Translations under genes and position numbers: made by a program | Assembly: GCA_030696525.1 (NCBI GenBank) | Contig: JAUYSB010000216.1 | Coordinates: forward strand, 1 to 44,017 | Length of the DNA stretch: 44,017 nt | Source: Hydrogenophaga sp. | GTDB taxonomy: Bacteria > Pseudomonadota > Gammaproteobacteria > Burkholderiales > Burkholderiaceae_C | Reading direction: 5' to 3' | Notes under the pieces: generated by a model | The model's database searches: none | Told to the model about the DNA's origin: nothing | The model's input: only the letters and a program-made list of their open reading frames with translations | In this document: piece after piece, positions 26,341 to 33,666 of the stretch | Layout: the number at the start of each line of letters is the position of its first letter | How positions within the stretch are numbered: the first letter of the stretch is position 1

Positions 26341-27120
26341 GTGCGGTGGCAGACAGAAGCGCGGGCGCAAGGCGAGCAACATGCCAGGGTGGCAGCCTTG
26401 CCACACGCGAAGGCATGTATCGAACAAACCCTGGCCAACCGCCTTCTGGCTGCATTGGCACCGGCGGACAGGCAAAGCCTGCTGGCCGACGCCATTTTTG
26501 TGGACCTGGAAGCGTCTGCCGTCCTCGGACTGGGAGGAACGGCGCTTGAACACGCCTACTTTCCCACCACCTGCATGATTTCGCTGCTGGCGCCCCGGAC
26601 CCAGCACAAGCGCCTGGTGCTGGGGCTCACCGGCTACGAAGGGACCTACGGCGGCGCCAGCGCGCTCGGTATTTTCAGCACCGCCTTCGATGCCGTGGTC
26701 ACGGGCGCGGGCCAGGCCTGGCAGATCGACGCCAGCCGCCTGGCCGAGCACGGGCGCACCAGTCCGGACCTGGTTCGGCTGCTGAGCCACTTTCTGTATG
26801 TGGAGCTGCGCCAGCTCGGCACCCAGGCGGTGTGCAGCCACTTTCATCCACTGCGGCAGCGGCTCGCGCGCTGCCTGCTGATGAGCCAGGACCGCCTGCG
26901 TTCACCCGACCTGTGGCTGACCCACGACGACCTCTCGCAGATGCTCGGTGCGCGGCGTGCCGGCATCACCGTGGCAGCGGGCGCGCTGCAGGCGCTGGGC
27001 CTCATCCACTACACCCGGGGCCACATCTACATTGCCGATCGCGCACAACTGCTGACCGAGGCCTGCGCCTGCTACTTCGAAGACCGCCAGATCTACAGCG
27101 AGATCATGGATGGCGGCTGA
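26341..27120 (+). CDS. Crp/Fnr-like transcriptional regulator 4
   Basis: This is a 259-residue regulator with the plan of the three in the stress island: a beta-roll (EHAYFPTTCMISLLAP, LVLGLTGYEGTYGGASALG), a Crp-type helix-turn-helix (WLTHDDLSQMLGARRAGITVAAGALQ) and the tail EACACY. The GTG at 26341 follows a run of G residues that can serve as Shine-Dalgarno. No copy of the 16-bp palindrome was seen before it. It ends 7 bp from the convergent sugar dehydrogenase gene. Shared tail and recognition helix (RRAGIT) suggest that it may act on the same regulon. Confidence 0.82.
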   Translation: MRWQTEARAQGEQHARVAALPHAKACIEQTLANRLLAALAPADRQSLLADAIFVDLEASAVLGLGGTALEHAYFPTTCMISLLAPRTQHKRLVLGLTGYEGTYGGASALGIFSTAFDAVVTGAGQAWQIDASRLAEHGRTSPDLVRLLSHFLYVELRQLGTQAVCSHFHPLRQRLARCLLMSQDRLRSPDLWLTHDDLSQMLGARRAGITVAAGALQALGLIHYTRGHIYIADRAQLLTEACACYFEDRQIYSEIMDGG

Positions 27121-27126
27121 GGCCGC

Positions 27127-28245
27127 TCATGGGGCCGCCGGCACCACCCGCAGCACGCGGCCGTTCGGGCTGTCGGTCAGCAGGTAGATCGCACCATCGG
27201 GCCCGGTGCGCACATCGCGGATGCGTTCGCCCACTTCCTGAAACAGCAGTTCCTGGGGACCGGGCAGGCCCTTGGCCATGGGCACGCGGCGCACGCTGCG
27301 CTCCACCAGCGCCGCCACCAGCAGGCTGCCGCGCCACGCGGGAAACAAGGCCGCGTCGTACCAGGCCAAACCGGCCGGCGCGATCGAGGGGGTCCACTCC
27401 ACCAGCGGCGGCTCGATGCCGGGCAGGCTTCGGAAGGGCGTGACGCGCGCGTAGGTGTAGTCCACCCCGCCCGTGGTGATGGGCCAGCCGTAGTTGGCGC
27501 CGGGCCGGATGCGGTTCAACTCGTCGCCGCCGCGCGCACCATGCTCGTGGGCATAGGGCACACCGTCCACCACCACCACACCCTGCGGGTTGCGGTGCCC
27601 CAAGCTGTAGATCTCGGGCTGGGCGCCCGCGCGCGTCACAAAAGGGTTGTCGCCCGGCACGCTGCCGTCGGCGTTGATGCGCATCAGCTTGCCCAGATGG
27701 GTGTGCAGCCGCTGCGCGTCGGTGCGCTCCAGGTTGCCGTCGCCCATGCCGAACAGCAGGGTGCCGTCGGCCAGCCAGGCCATGCGGCCCCCAAAATGTT
27801 GGGTGTCCGACTTGGCCGGTGCCGAGGTGAAGATGGCTTGCACCTCCAGCAACTGCCTGCCGTCGAATTGCGCGCGCACCACGCGCAGGTGGTTGGCCTC
27901 GGGCGTGCCGTGGGCAAACGACAGCAGCAGCCGGCGGTTGTTCGCGAAGTCCGGGTCCAGCACCACATCGAACAGGCCGGCCTGTCCCCGCGCCAGCACA
28001 GGCGGCACACCGGCCACGGCCTCGGGGCGCAGGCGCGGCTGGCCGTCGGGCCCGGGCTCGATCAGGCGCAAGCGGCCCGGGCGCTCGGTCACCAGCATGC
28101 GCCCGCCCGGCAGGAAGGCCAGCGACCAGGGGTGCACCAGGCCGGTGGCCACGGTCTCGATGCGGTGGCCAGCCGCCGGCGCCTGAGCCTGCGCCGACGC
28201 GGCCCAGGCCAGCAGAGTTACAAGACAAGCGAGCACGTATTTCAT
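27127..28245 (-). CDS. PQQ-dependent sugar dehydrogenase (YliI-like)
   Basis: This is a 372-residue secreted beta-propeller of the glucose/sorbosone dehydrogenase family. The signal peptide (MKYVLACLVTLLAWAASAQAQ) is followed by HPWSLAFLPGGRMLVTERPGRLRL, LFDVVLDPDFANNRRLLLSF, HFGGRMAWLADGTLLFGMGD, YSLGHRNPQGVVV and GDELNRIRPGANYGWP. These are standard for soluble aldose sugar dehydrogenases that use PQQ in the periplasm. The ATG at 28245 (or one three codons earlier at 28254) is inside an 18-bp palindrome shared with the divergent gene. The physiological sugar is unknown. Confidence 0.85.
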   Translation of the reverse strand: MKYVLACLVTLLAWAASAQAQAPAAGHRIETVATGLVHPWSLAFLPGGRMLVTERPGRLRLIEPGPDGQPRLRPEAVAGVPPVLARGQAGLFDVVLDPDFANNRRLLLSFAHGTPEANHLRVVRAQFDGRQLLEVQAIFTSAPAKSDTQHFGGRMAWLADGTLLFGMGDGNLERTDAQRLHTHLGKLMRINADGSVPGDNPFVTRAGAQPEIYSLGHRNPQGVVVVDGVPYAHEHGARGGDELNRIRPGANYGWPITTGGVDYTYARVTPFRSLPGIEPPLVEWTPSIAPAGLAWYDAALFPAWRGSLLVAALVERSVRRVPMAKGLPGPQELLFQEVGERIRDVRTGPDGAIYLLTDSPNGRVLRVVPAAP

Positions 28246-28259
28246 AATGACCATTATGA
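28242..28259. promoter_or_regulatory. 18-bp palindrome at divergent start codons
   Basis: TCATAATG-AC-CATTATGA is a perfect 8-2-8 inverted repeat. It contains the start codons of both the sugar dehydrogenase gene (minus) and the small membrane protein gene (plus). It is AT-rich in a GC-rich region. A repressor bound here would block both genes; the binding protein is not known. Confidence 0.5.
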
Positions 28260-28726
28260 GTTTGAGCCCCCGCCGCCACACCCCCACACTGCGCTGGACG
28301 CAGCACATGGCGCCCCTGCTGCTGGCCTGGCTGCTGGCGGCGGCCTGGGGTTCGGTGGTGCAGACGCAATGGAACCTGCAGGCGCTGGTGGCTGTGGGGG
28401 TGGACATCTCCGCCGCCGCGCGCGCCAGCGCGACCTGGCAAGACCTGATCGGCTTCGCGCCGGTCTATGCCGGCATCCTGGCCGCTGGCTGGCTGCCGGC
28501 GCTGCCCGTGGCGGCCTGGCTGGCGCGCCGCTGGCCAAGCAGGCGCGGCACGCTGCTGGCCGCAGCCGCCGGCGCGGGCATGGTGGCCGCGGTGCGCACC
28601 ATCGACGCGCTGGCGCCCATGCCGGTGTTCATCGACGCGACCCGCCACCCGAGCGGCCTGCTGGCCATGGCCGCAGGCGCCGTGATCGCCGGCCTGCTCT
28701 ATGCCAGGCTCACCACACGCCCCTGA
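28247..28726 (+). CDS. Small inner-membrane protein of unknown function
   Basis: This is a 159-residue protein (or 156 if started at the ATG at 28256) with about four membrane helices: APLLLAWLLAAAWGSVVQT, LIGFAPVYAGILAAGWLPALPVAAWLA, TLLAAAAGAGMVAAVRTI and GLLAMAAGAVIAGLLYARL. A conserved-looking loop MPVFIDATRHPSG lies between the last two. No family is recognised with certainty. It is divergent from the sugar dehydrogenase gene with essentially no spacer, so both share a control region. Confidence 0.65.
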   Translation: MTIMSLSPRRHTPTLRWTQHMAPLLLAWLLAAAWGSVVQTQWNLQALVAVGVDISAAARASATWQDLIGFAPVYAGILAAGWLPALPVAAWLARRWPSRRGTLLAAAAGAGMVAAVRTIDALAPMPVFIDATRHPSGLLAMAAGAVIAGLLYARLTTRP

Positions 28727-28745
28727 ACGCGGCACCAGACGAACC

Positions 28746-28964
28746 ATGAAAACCATTGACGAAATGCTCAACCTGGCGCTGCTGACCCCGGATCAGCACC
28801 GCCAGATCAGCGCCTGGATTGCGCAAGCCGATTCGCCCGAAGACATCCTGAAAATGCCCAGGGGTCTGTGGCAGGCTGTGGAGCGTGCGAGCGCCATCAT
28901 GGGCATCGACGATGACCTGTTGCGCCCGCCCGCCTTCGACGCCGATGGCCTGGCGTGCACATGA
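28746..28964 (+). CDS. Small hypothetical protein, 72 residues
   Basis: This short soluble acidic protein starts at the ATG at 28746. It is mostly helical by composition (TIDEMLNLALLTPDQHRQISAWIAQA, then SPEDILKMPRGLWQAVERASAIMG). It has normal coding bias and follows the membrane protein gene by 19 bp, so it may be co-transcribed. No known family is recognised. Confidence 0.6.
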   Translation: MKTIDEMLNLALLTPDQHRQISAWIAQADSPEDILKMPRGLWQAVERASAIMGIDDDLLRPPAFDADGLACT

Positions 28965-29013
28965 ACCTGTGCCGCTGACGCTGGGTAGCACGACGGCCTG
29001 AGCAGGTCGCGCC

Positions 29014-29652
29014 TCAGGGCCGGTCGCGGCCGTTGTTGCCACGGTCGTTGTTGCCGCGGTCGTTCCGGGGCGAATCGCGTTCGTCCTTGCGCTTGTCGCG
29101 TTCGCGCACCACGGGATCGCGCGGCCGGTAGCGGTAGTTCTCCGAACGGATCACGCGCTGCTCGTCCGCATCCTGCGGATAGCGGCTCTGCGGGTAGCGC
29201 CCCTGGTAGCGGGGCAGTGGCGCGGGCGCGGGCGTGGTCCGGCGATCCCAGCGGTCCCAGCCGGCACGGCGCTGTTCCCAGTCGCGGCCCCAGTGCTCGC
29301 CCCAGCGGGGGGCGGCGTCGGCGCGCCAGGCCCTGAAATAGCTTGGCGGCTGTTGGTAGTAGCGCACCGGCACGCGCAGCAGGAACAGCGGCACACGGTC
29401 GGGGCCCACCTGTTGCCAAGGGCCGTTGTACCAGCCACTCGAATACCAGTTGTCCGACTGGAACACCCAGTACAGGCCGTCGTAGAAGAAGTAGTTGCCC
29501 GGCGCGTTGGGGGCGTGATAGACCGGGTAGCCAGGCACGCGCTGGAACTCGGGATAGACCGGCAGGTGGATGCCTATGCTGACGGATACCTGGGCCAGCG
29601 CGGCCGGCACGCTGCCCAGCAGCAAGGGCACAACAAGAAGAAGGTGGCGCAT
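29014..29652 (-). CDS. Secreted tryptophan/tyrosine- and arginine-rich protein
   Basis: This is a 212-residue exported protein. The ATG at 29652 starts a clean signal peptide (MRHLLLVVPLLLGSVPAALAQ). The first half is aromatic-rich and resembles YXWGXW-type envelope proteins: YPEFQRVPGYPVYHAP, NYFFYDGLYWVFQSDNWYSSGWY and RVPVRYYQQPPSYFRAW. The second half is strongly charged and ends in an Asn/Asp/Arg/Gly repeat (NDRGNNDRGNNGRDRP). The function is unknown. A full-match copy of the Crp-type palindrome lies 102 bp upstream, tying it to the stress island regulon. An earlier in-frame start at 29700 is less likely. Confidence 0.75.
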   Translation of the reverse strand: MRHLLLVVPLLLGSVPAALAQVSVSIGIHLPVYPEFQRVPGYPVYHAPNAPGNYFFYDGLYWVFQSDNWYSSGWYNGPWQQVGPDRVPLFLLRVPVRYYQQPPSYFRAWRADAAPRWGEHWGRDWEQRRAGWDRWDRRTTPAPAPLPRYQGRYPQSRYPQDADEQRVIRSENYRYRPRDPVVRERDKRKDERDSPRNDRGNNDRGNNGRDRP

Positions 29653-29754
29653 GAGGGACCCGATCAGAACACGGACCACTGCGCTGGCGCCCAGACACAC
29701 TGTTCAGACGCGGCAATGGCGTTGTGCGAGTGTGGGCCTCTGCCGGAGCGCGTC

Positions 29755-29770
29755 TGTACGAAAACGCACA
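29755..29770 (-). promoter_or_regulatory. Crp-type operator before aromatic-rich secreted protein
   Basis: TGTACGAAAACGCACA matches all ten fixed positions, and the symmetry extends by GTC/GAC on both sides. On the minus strand CACACT (29729-29734) begins 20 bp after it. This site lies 9 kb from the main cluster and shows that the motif is not confined to the island. Confidence 0.65.
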
Positions 29771-29802
29771 GACTCGGGCCCACGGTGGCGGCAAGACCAC
29801 CC

Positions 29803-29833
29803 AGAAACGACAAAGCCCGGTCAAAACCGGGCT
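29803..29833 (-). terminator. Rho-independent terminator after tRNA-His
   Basis: AGCCCGGT-CAAA-ACCGGGCT (29814-29833) is a perfect 8-bp hairpin. Read on the minus strand it is followed by a T-rich tract (TTGTCGTTT), 17 bp beyond the tRNA-His 3' end. Confidence 0.8.
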
Positions 29834-29849
29834 AAGTGCTTGAATTACT

Positions 29850-29926
29850 TGGGGTGGCTGATGGGACTCGAACCCACGACAACAGGAATCACAATCCTGG
29901 ACTCTACCAACTGAGCTACAGCCACC
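29850..29926 (-). tRNA. tRNA-His (GTG)
   Basis: The 77-base cloverleaf includes the extra 5' G typical of tRNA-His and an encoded CCA. The anticodon loop reads TTGTGAT inside the stem CAGGA/TCCTG, giving anticodon GTG. The D-arm (TAGCTCAGTTGGTAGA) and T-arm (GGGTTCGAACCC) are standard. Confidence 0.96.
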
Positions 29927-29938
29927 GCAGAGCCACAA

Positions 29939-29966
29939 ATTATAGCCTGTGATTCGGCGTTTTCAC
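29939..29966 (-). promoter_or_regulatory. Sigma-70 promoter of tRNA-His
   Basis: On the minus strand GTGAAA (29961-29966) and a perfect TATAAT (29939-29944) are 16 bp apart. Transcription would begin just before the tRNA 5' end at 29926. It sits in the 56-bp gap after ppiD. Confidence 0.75.
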
Positions 29967-29982
29967 GCGGTCACCCCAGAGA

Positions 29983-31893
29983 TCATGAACCAGAGGCAGC
30001 GGCCTTGGGTGCCGGCACGCTGATTTCCGCCTTGTATTTGGACTTGAGGTAGGCCATGTAGGCCATGGCTTCGGCGCCGCCCCACAGTTCGGCCAGTTCC
30101 TGCGCTTCCTGGCGCGCCATCTCGGGCACCGGCGCCACGCGCGGCACCGACTTGATGACCTTGGCGATCACAAAGCCGCCCAGCCCTTCGTCCAGACCGA
30201 CCCAGGCCGGCGCAGCGGCCAGGTCGGCCGACAGGACGGCGTTCAAGACCTTGGGCGGCAGTCCCTCGCTGCGGTCGCGCGACACGGTGATGGCCGCGGG
30301 CAGCTGGGCGTCGTCGGGTTTGGCGCGCCAGGCGGCCAGCTTGGCCTCGCCATCGGCCTTGGCCAGTGCAGCGGCGCGCTCCGCCACCAGACGGGTGCGC
30401 ACCTGGGCAGCCACGCTTTCCAGCGGCTGGGTGGCTGCGGGCGCGTACTGCAGCACACGTGCGGCGGCCAGCTGGTTGGCGCCCAGTTCCACCGCCTCGG
30501 TGTTGCGCTTCTTCTGCACCGAGTCGGCCGCAAACACGGCCTCCAGCAGCTTGGCGTTGGACAACACGCCCGGCTGGCCCTGGCGGGTCAGGCCTTTGAC
30601 CGTCTGCACCTTGAGCTTGAGCTTGTCGGCCGCCGGCGCGAGGCTGTCGGCCTGCTCGTAAACGGTGTTGCTGAACTGCTCGGCAACCTCGGCAAACTTG
30701 CGTTGCGCCTGCTGCTTTTTCAGCTCGGGCTCCAGCTCGGCGCGCATGGACTCGAAGCTGCGCTTGGGCGGGCTCTTGATGTCGGTGAGCTGGATGATGT
30801 GGAAGCCGAACTCGCTTTCGACCAGATCAGAAATCTGGCCTTTTTCGAGCGCAAACGCAGCATCCTCGAAAGGCTTGACCATGGCGCCGCGGGCGAAGAA
30901 GTCGAGGTCGCCACCCTGGGTGGCCGAGCCCGGGTCCTGCGACTCGGCACGGGCCAGTTCGGCGAACTTGCCCGGTGCGGCGCGCAGCTGCTCCAGCAGT
31001 GCCTGCGCCTTGGTCTTGACCTTGGCCTTGTCGTCGGCCGACGCACCAGCCGCCACCGTCAGCAGGATGTGGCTGGCGCGGCGCTGCTCGCCACCGGCGA
31101 TGCGGGCCAGGTTCTGTTCGTAATAGGCCTTGAGATCGGCCTCGTTGAGGGTGATGCCGGCGGCAACGGCGTCGAGGTCCAGCACCACGTACTCCACGTC
31201 GGCCTGCTCGGTGGACTGGAACAAGGCCTTGTTGGCGTTGTAGAACTGTTCCACGTCGGCGTCCGTCACCTTGACGCGGGACTCGAAGTCGCGCGGCGAC
31301 AGGCGTTGCCACTGGATTTCACGCCGTTCGAAATAGGCGTCGCCCATGGCCTTGGACACGGCCGGCGCGACGAAGCCCGAGGCGCTGAGGCCTTGCAGCA
31401 CCTGGCGGCGCGAAATCTCGGCGCGCATGCCGGACTCGAACATCTCGGGCGTCATGCCCTGGGCGCTGAGCAGCTGGCGGTACTGGTCCATGTCCAACGT
31501 GCCGTCGGGCTTGCGCAGCGACGCCACGGCGGGGTTCTGCTGCAGCTCGCGCGCCAGGCGCGGGTCGCTGGTGATCAGCCGTTCTTTTTGCGACGCCAGC
31601 GCCAGCAGGCGCTCGTCCACCATGCGGCGCAGGCTGGCGTAGCGCGCGGCCTCGGTGTCGAGCATGCGGCGGTCGAGGTTGGGCGACGAGGCCAGCAGGT
31701 TGTCGGCGTAGCGCTGATGGGCGGCGTCCCACTCTTGCTGCGTGATGTCCTGCCCTGCGACCTGCGCCACCTTCTGGCCGCCTTCGTTGAAGCGGCTGTA
31801 GCCCTCGATGCCGAACAGCACAAAGGACGGGATGATGAGGATCATCAAAAAGCCCATCAGGTACTTTTTGTGGTTGCGAATCGAATCGAACAT
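29983..31893 (-). CDS. ppiD: Periplasmic folding chaperone PpiD
   Basis: This 636-residue SurA/PpiD-type foldase is anchored in the inner membrane. The ATG at 31893 starts the typical MFDSIRNHKKYLMGFLMILIIPSFVLFGIEGY, a single membrane anchor. A long SurA_N-like chaperone region follows (about 35-240). The parvulin domain (about 255-365) shows RRASHILLTV, FAELARAESQDPGSATQGGDLDFFARGAMVKPFEDAAF and FGFHIIQLTD. The C-terminal region (about 370-630) is another chaperone-like part. Length and architecture are normal. It assists folding of exported and outer membrane proteins. Confidence 0.93.
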   Translation of the reverse strand: MFDSIRNHKKYLMGFLMILIIPSFVLFGIEGYSRFNEGGQKVAQVAGQDITQQEWDAAHQRYADNLLASSPNLDRRMLDTEAARYASLRRMVDERLLALASQKERLITSDPRLARELQQNPAVASLRKPDGTLDMDQYRQLLSAQGMTPEMFESGMRAEISRRQVLQGLSASGFVAPAVSKAMGDAYFERREIQWQRLSPRDFESRVKVTDADVEQFYNANKALFQSTEQADVEYVVLDLDAVAAGITLNEADLKAYYEQNLARIAGGEQRRASHILLTVAAGASADDKAKVKTKAQALLEQLRAAPGKFAELARAESQDPGSATQGGDLDFFARGAMVKPFEDAAFALEKGQISDLVESEFGFHIIQLTDIKSPPKRSFESMRAELEPELKKQQAQRKFAEVAEQFSNTVYEQADSLAPAADKLKLKVQTVKGLTRQGQPGVLSNAKLLEAVFAADSVQKKRNTEAVELGANQLAAARVLQYAPAATQPLESVAAQVRTRLVAERAAALAKADGEAKLAAWRAKPDDAQLPAAITVSRDRSEGLPPKVLNAVLSADLAAAPAWVGLDEGLGGFVIAKVIKSVPRVAPVPEMARQEAQELAELWGGAEAMAYMAYLKSKYKAEISVPAPKAAASGS

Positions 31894-31930
31894 GCGTGGA
31901 CCTGCGGTTGGGGCACTCGGCCCCGTGGGC

Positions 31931-31961
31931 AACAGCAAAAAGGCGAACCGGGGTTCGCCTT
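31931..31961 (-). terminator. Terminator after HU and tRNA-Val genes
   Basis: AAGGCGAAC-CGGG-GTTCGCCTT (31940-31961) is a perfect 9-bp stem. On the minus strand it is followed by TTTTTGC, so it ends the HU/tRNA-Val transcript before ppiD. Confidence 0.85.
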
Positions 31962-31968
31962 GGGTGGG

Positions 31969-32044
31969 TGGTGGGTCCTGACGGTCTCGAACCGCCGACC
32001 TACTCCGTGTAAAGGAGCCGCTCTACCAACTGAGCTAAGGACCC
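31969..32044 (-). tRNA. tRNA-Val (TAC)
   Basis: The 76-base tRNA has encoded CCA and a GGGTCCT/AGGACCC acceptor stem. The anticodon loop TTTACAC gives anticodon TAC (valine), and the T-arm GGCGGTTCGAGACCGTC is intact. It lies 20 bp after the HU gene on the same strand, with no terminator between, so it is likely cut from the HU transcript. Confidence 0.95.
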
Positions 32045-32064
32045 CACCGGAACATCGGGCCGGT

Positions 32065-32337
32065 TCAGTTCAGCGCGTCTTTCAACGCCTTGCCTGGACG
32101 GAACTTCGGCACCTTGGCGGACTTGATTTTAATCGCTGCGCCGGTGCGGGGGTTGCGACCGGTGCGCGCGGGGCGCTTGGTGACCGAGAAAGAGCCGAAG
32201 CCCACCAGCGACACGGTGCCACCTTTTTTCAGCGTGGTGCGCACGGCGCCGGTGATGGCGTCAAGCGCGCGCGTGGCTGCGGCCTTGGAGATGTCGGCCT
32301 GGTTGGCGATGTGTTCGACCAGTTCAGATTTGTTCAC
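32065..32337 (-). CDS. hupB: DNA-binding protein HU
   Basis: This is a 90-residue nucleoid protein of the HU/IHF family. It starts with [28 protein letters not shown], followed by the dimer core [16 protein letters not shown] and the DNA-binding arm [17 protein letters not shown], and ends [12 protein letters not shown]. The length is exactly standard when the GTG at 32337 (GAGGGG before it) is used. Longer frames upstream are leader DNA. It has a strong promoter at 32457-32486 and is followed by tRNA-Val. The subunit name is by similarity. Confidence 0.95.
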   Translation of the reverse strand: MNKSELVEHIANQADISKAAATRALDAITGAVRTTLKKGGTVSLVGFGSFSVTKRPARTGRNPRTGAAIKIKSAKVPKFRPGKALKDALN

Positions 32338-32456
32338 AAGAAGCCCCTCAATGATTCGTTGGGATGAATGAAACACGGCCGCAAACAGAGCCCGCGGCCG
32401 TGGCAATGAAAATCGGCTTGCGCCCGCCGCACCGAGGCTCGGCAGGGCGTTCAGCA

Positions 32457-32486
32457 ATTACACCTACGGGCCGCTGGGCCTGTCAA
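32457..32486 (-). promoter_or_regulatory. Sigma-70 promoter of the HU gene
   Basis: On the minus strand a consensus TTGACA (32481-32486) and TGTAAT (32457-32462, five of six) are 18 bp apart. The leader to the HU GTG would be about 110 bases. No other gene is seen in the 216-bp gap after the dehydrogenase gene. Confidence 0.75.
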
Positions 32487-32553
32487 TACGCCACCGGCGG
32501 AAATGTGTGCTGCGTTCAAGCGAGCGGGCATTCTAGACGCAAAGTGCGCCGCC

Positions 32554-33654
32554 TCAGGGTCGCGCGCGCAAGGCCTGTTCGATGGCACGGCCCACGTCGG
32601 CCGTGCCCGCCGTGCCGCCCAGGTCGGCGGTTCGGGGGGCGCCGCTGCCAGGCGCCAGCACAGCTTCGATGGACGCCAGCACGGCGTCGTGGGCGGCGCG
32701 GTGGCCCAGAAAATCCAGCATCATGGCGCCGCACCAGATCTGGCCGATGGGGTTGGCGATGCCTTTGCCCGCAATGTCCGGTGCCGAACCGTGCACCGGC
32801 TCAAACAGCGAGGGCATGGTGCGGTCGGGGTTGAGGTTGGCGCTGGGCGCGATGCCGATGGTGCCGGTGCAGGCCGGGCCCAGGTCGGAGAGGATGTCGC
32901 CGAACAGGTTGCTGGCCACCACCACGTCGAAGAAGTCGGGCCGCTGGACGAAGTGGGCGGTCAGGATGTCGATGTGGAACTTGTCCACGCTCACACCCGG
33001 GTAGCCCTGCGCCATCTCGGCCACGCGCTCGTCCCAGTAGGGCATGGTGATGGCGATGCCGTTGCTTTTGGTCGCGCTGGTCAGGTGCTTCTTGGGCCGG
33101 GACTGCGCCAGCTCGAAGGCGAACTTGAGCACGCGGTCCACACCGAAGCGCGACATCACGGTTTCCTGCATCACGATCTCGCGTGGCGTGCCCTGGTACA
33201 TGCGCCCGCCAATGCTGGAGTACTCGCCCTCGGTGTTCTCGCGCACGATCATCATGTCGATCTCGCCCGGCTGGCGCGGGCTGCCATCGCGCCGCACCAC
33301 GGGCGCGATCACGCCAGGCATGAGGCGCGCCGGACGCAGGTTGATGTACTGGTCAAACTCGCGACGGAACAGCAGCAGCGATCCCCACAGCGAGACGTGA
33401 TCGGCAATTTTTTCAGGCCAGCCCACGGCGCCGAAGTAGATGGCGTCGTGCCGGCCGATCTGGTCTTTCCAGTTGTCGGGCAGCATCTGGCCGTGTTTCT
33501 CGAAGTAGTCCCAGCTCGAAAAATCGAAGTGGTCGAACTGCAGGCCGATGTTGAACTTCGAGGCCGCAGCCTCCATCACACGCAGGCCCTCGGGCATGAC
33601 TTCTTTGCCGATGCCGTCGCCGGCAATGACCGCAATGCGGTGTTGCTTGCTCAT
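32554..33654 (-). CDS. ttuC: Tartrate/D-malate dehydrogenase-like decarboxylase
   Basis: This 366-residue NAD-dependent beta-decarboxylating dehydrogenase belongs to the isopropylmalate/isocitrate family. It begins MSKQHRIAVIAGDGIGKEVMPEG. Motifs include YFGAVGWP, the substrate arginines in LLLFRREFDQYINLRPARL, RENTEGEYSSIGGR, the metal aspartates in FHIDILTAHFV and FGDILSDLG, and FEPVHGSAPDIAGKGIANPIG. The HVSLWGSLLLFRREFDQYINLRP segment is typical of tartrate/D-malate dehydrogenases rather than LeuB. Possible reactions are oxidation of tartrate or D-malate. It lies 12 bp after the dehalogenase-like gene, so the two form an operon. Confidence 0.85.
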   Translation of the reverse strand: MSKQHRIAVIAGDGIGKEVMPEGLRVMEAAASKFNIGLQFDHFDFSSWDYFEKHGQMLPDNWKDQIGRHDAIYFGAVGWPEKIADHVSLWGSLLLFRREFDQYINLRPARLMPGVIAPVVRRDGSPRQPGEIDMMIVRENTEGEYSSIGGRMYQGTPREIVMQETVMSRFGVDRVLKFAFELAQSRPKKHLTSATKSNGIAITMPYWDERVAEMAQGYPGVSVDKFHIDILTAHFVQRPDFFDVVVASNLFGDILSDLGPACTGTIGIAPSANLNPDRTMPSLFEPVHGSAPDIAGKGIANPIGQIWCGAMMLDFLGHRAAHDAVLASIEAVLAPGSGAPRTADLGGTAGTADVGRAIEQALRARP

Positions 33655-33666
33655 GGGGTGTTTCCT

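Noticed and set aside
28970-28990. TGTGCCGCTGACGCTGG, similar to the operator
   Set aside because: An extra base breaks the 16-bp symmetry and the right half is lost; there is no gene with a suitable promoter next to it.
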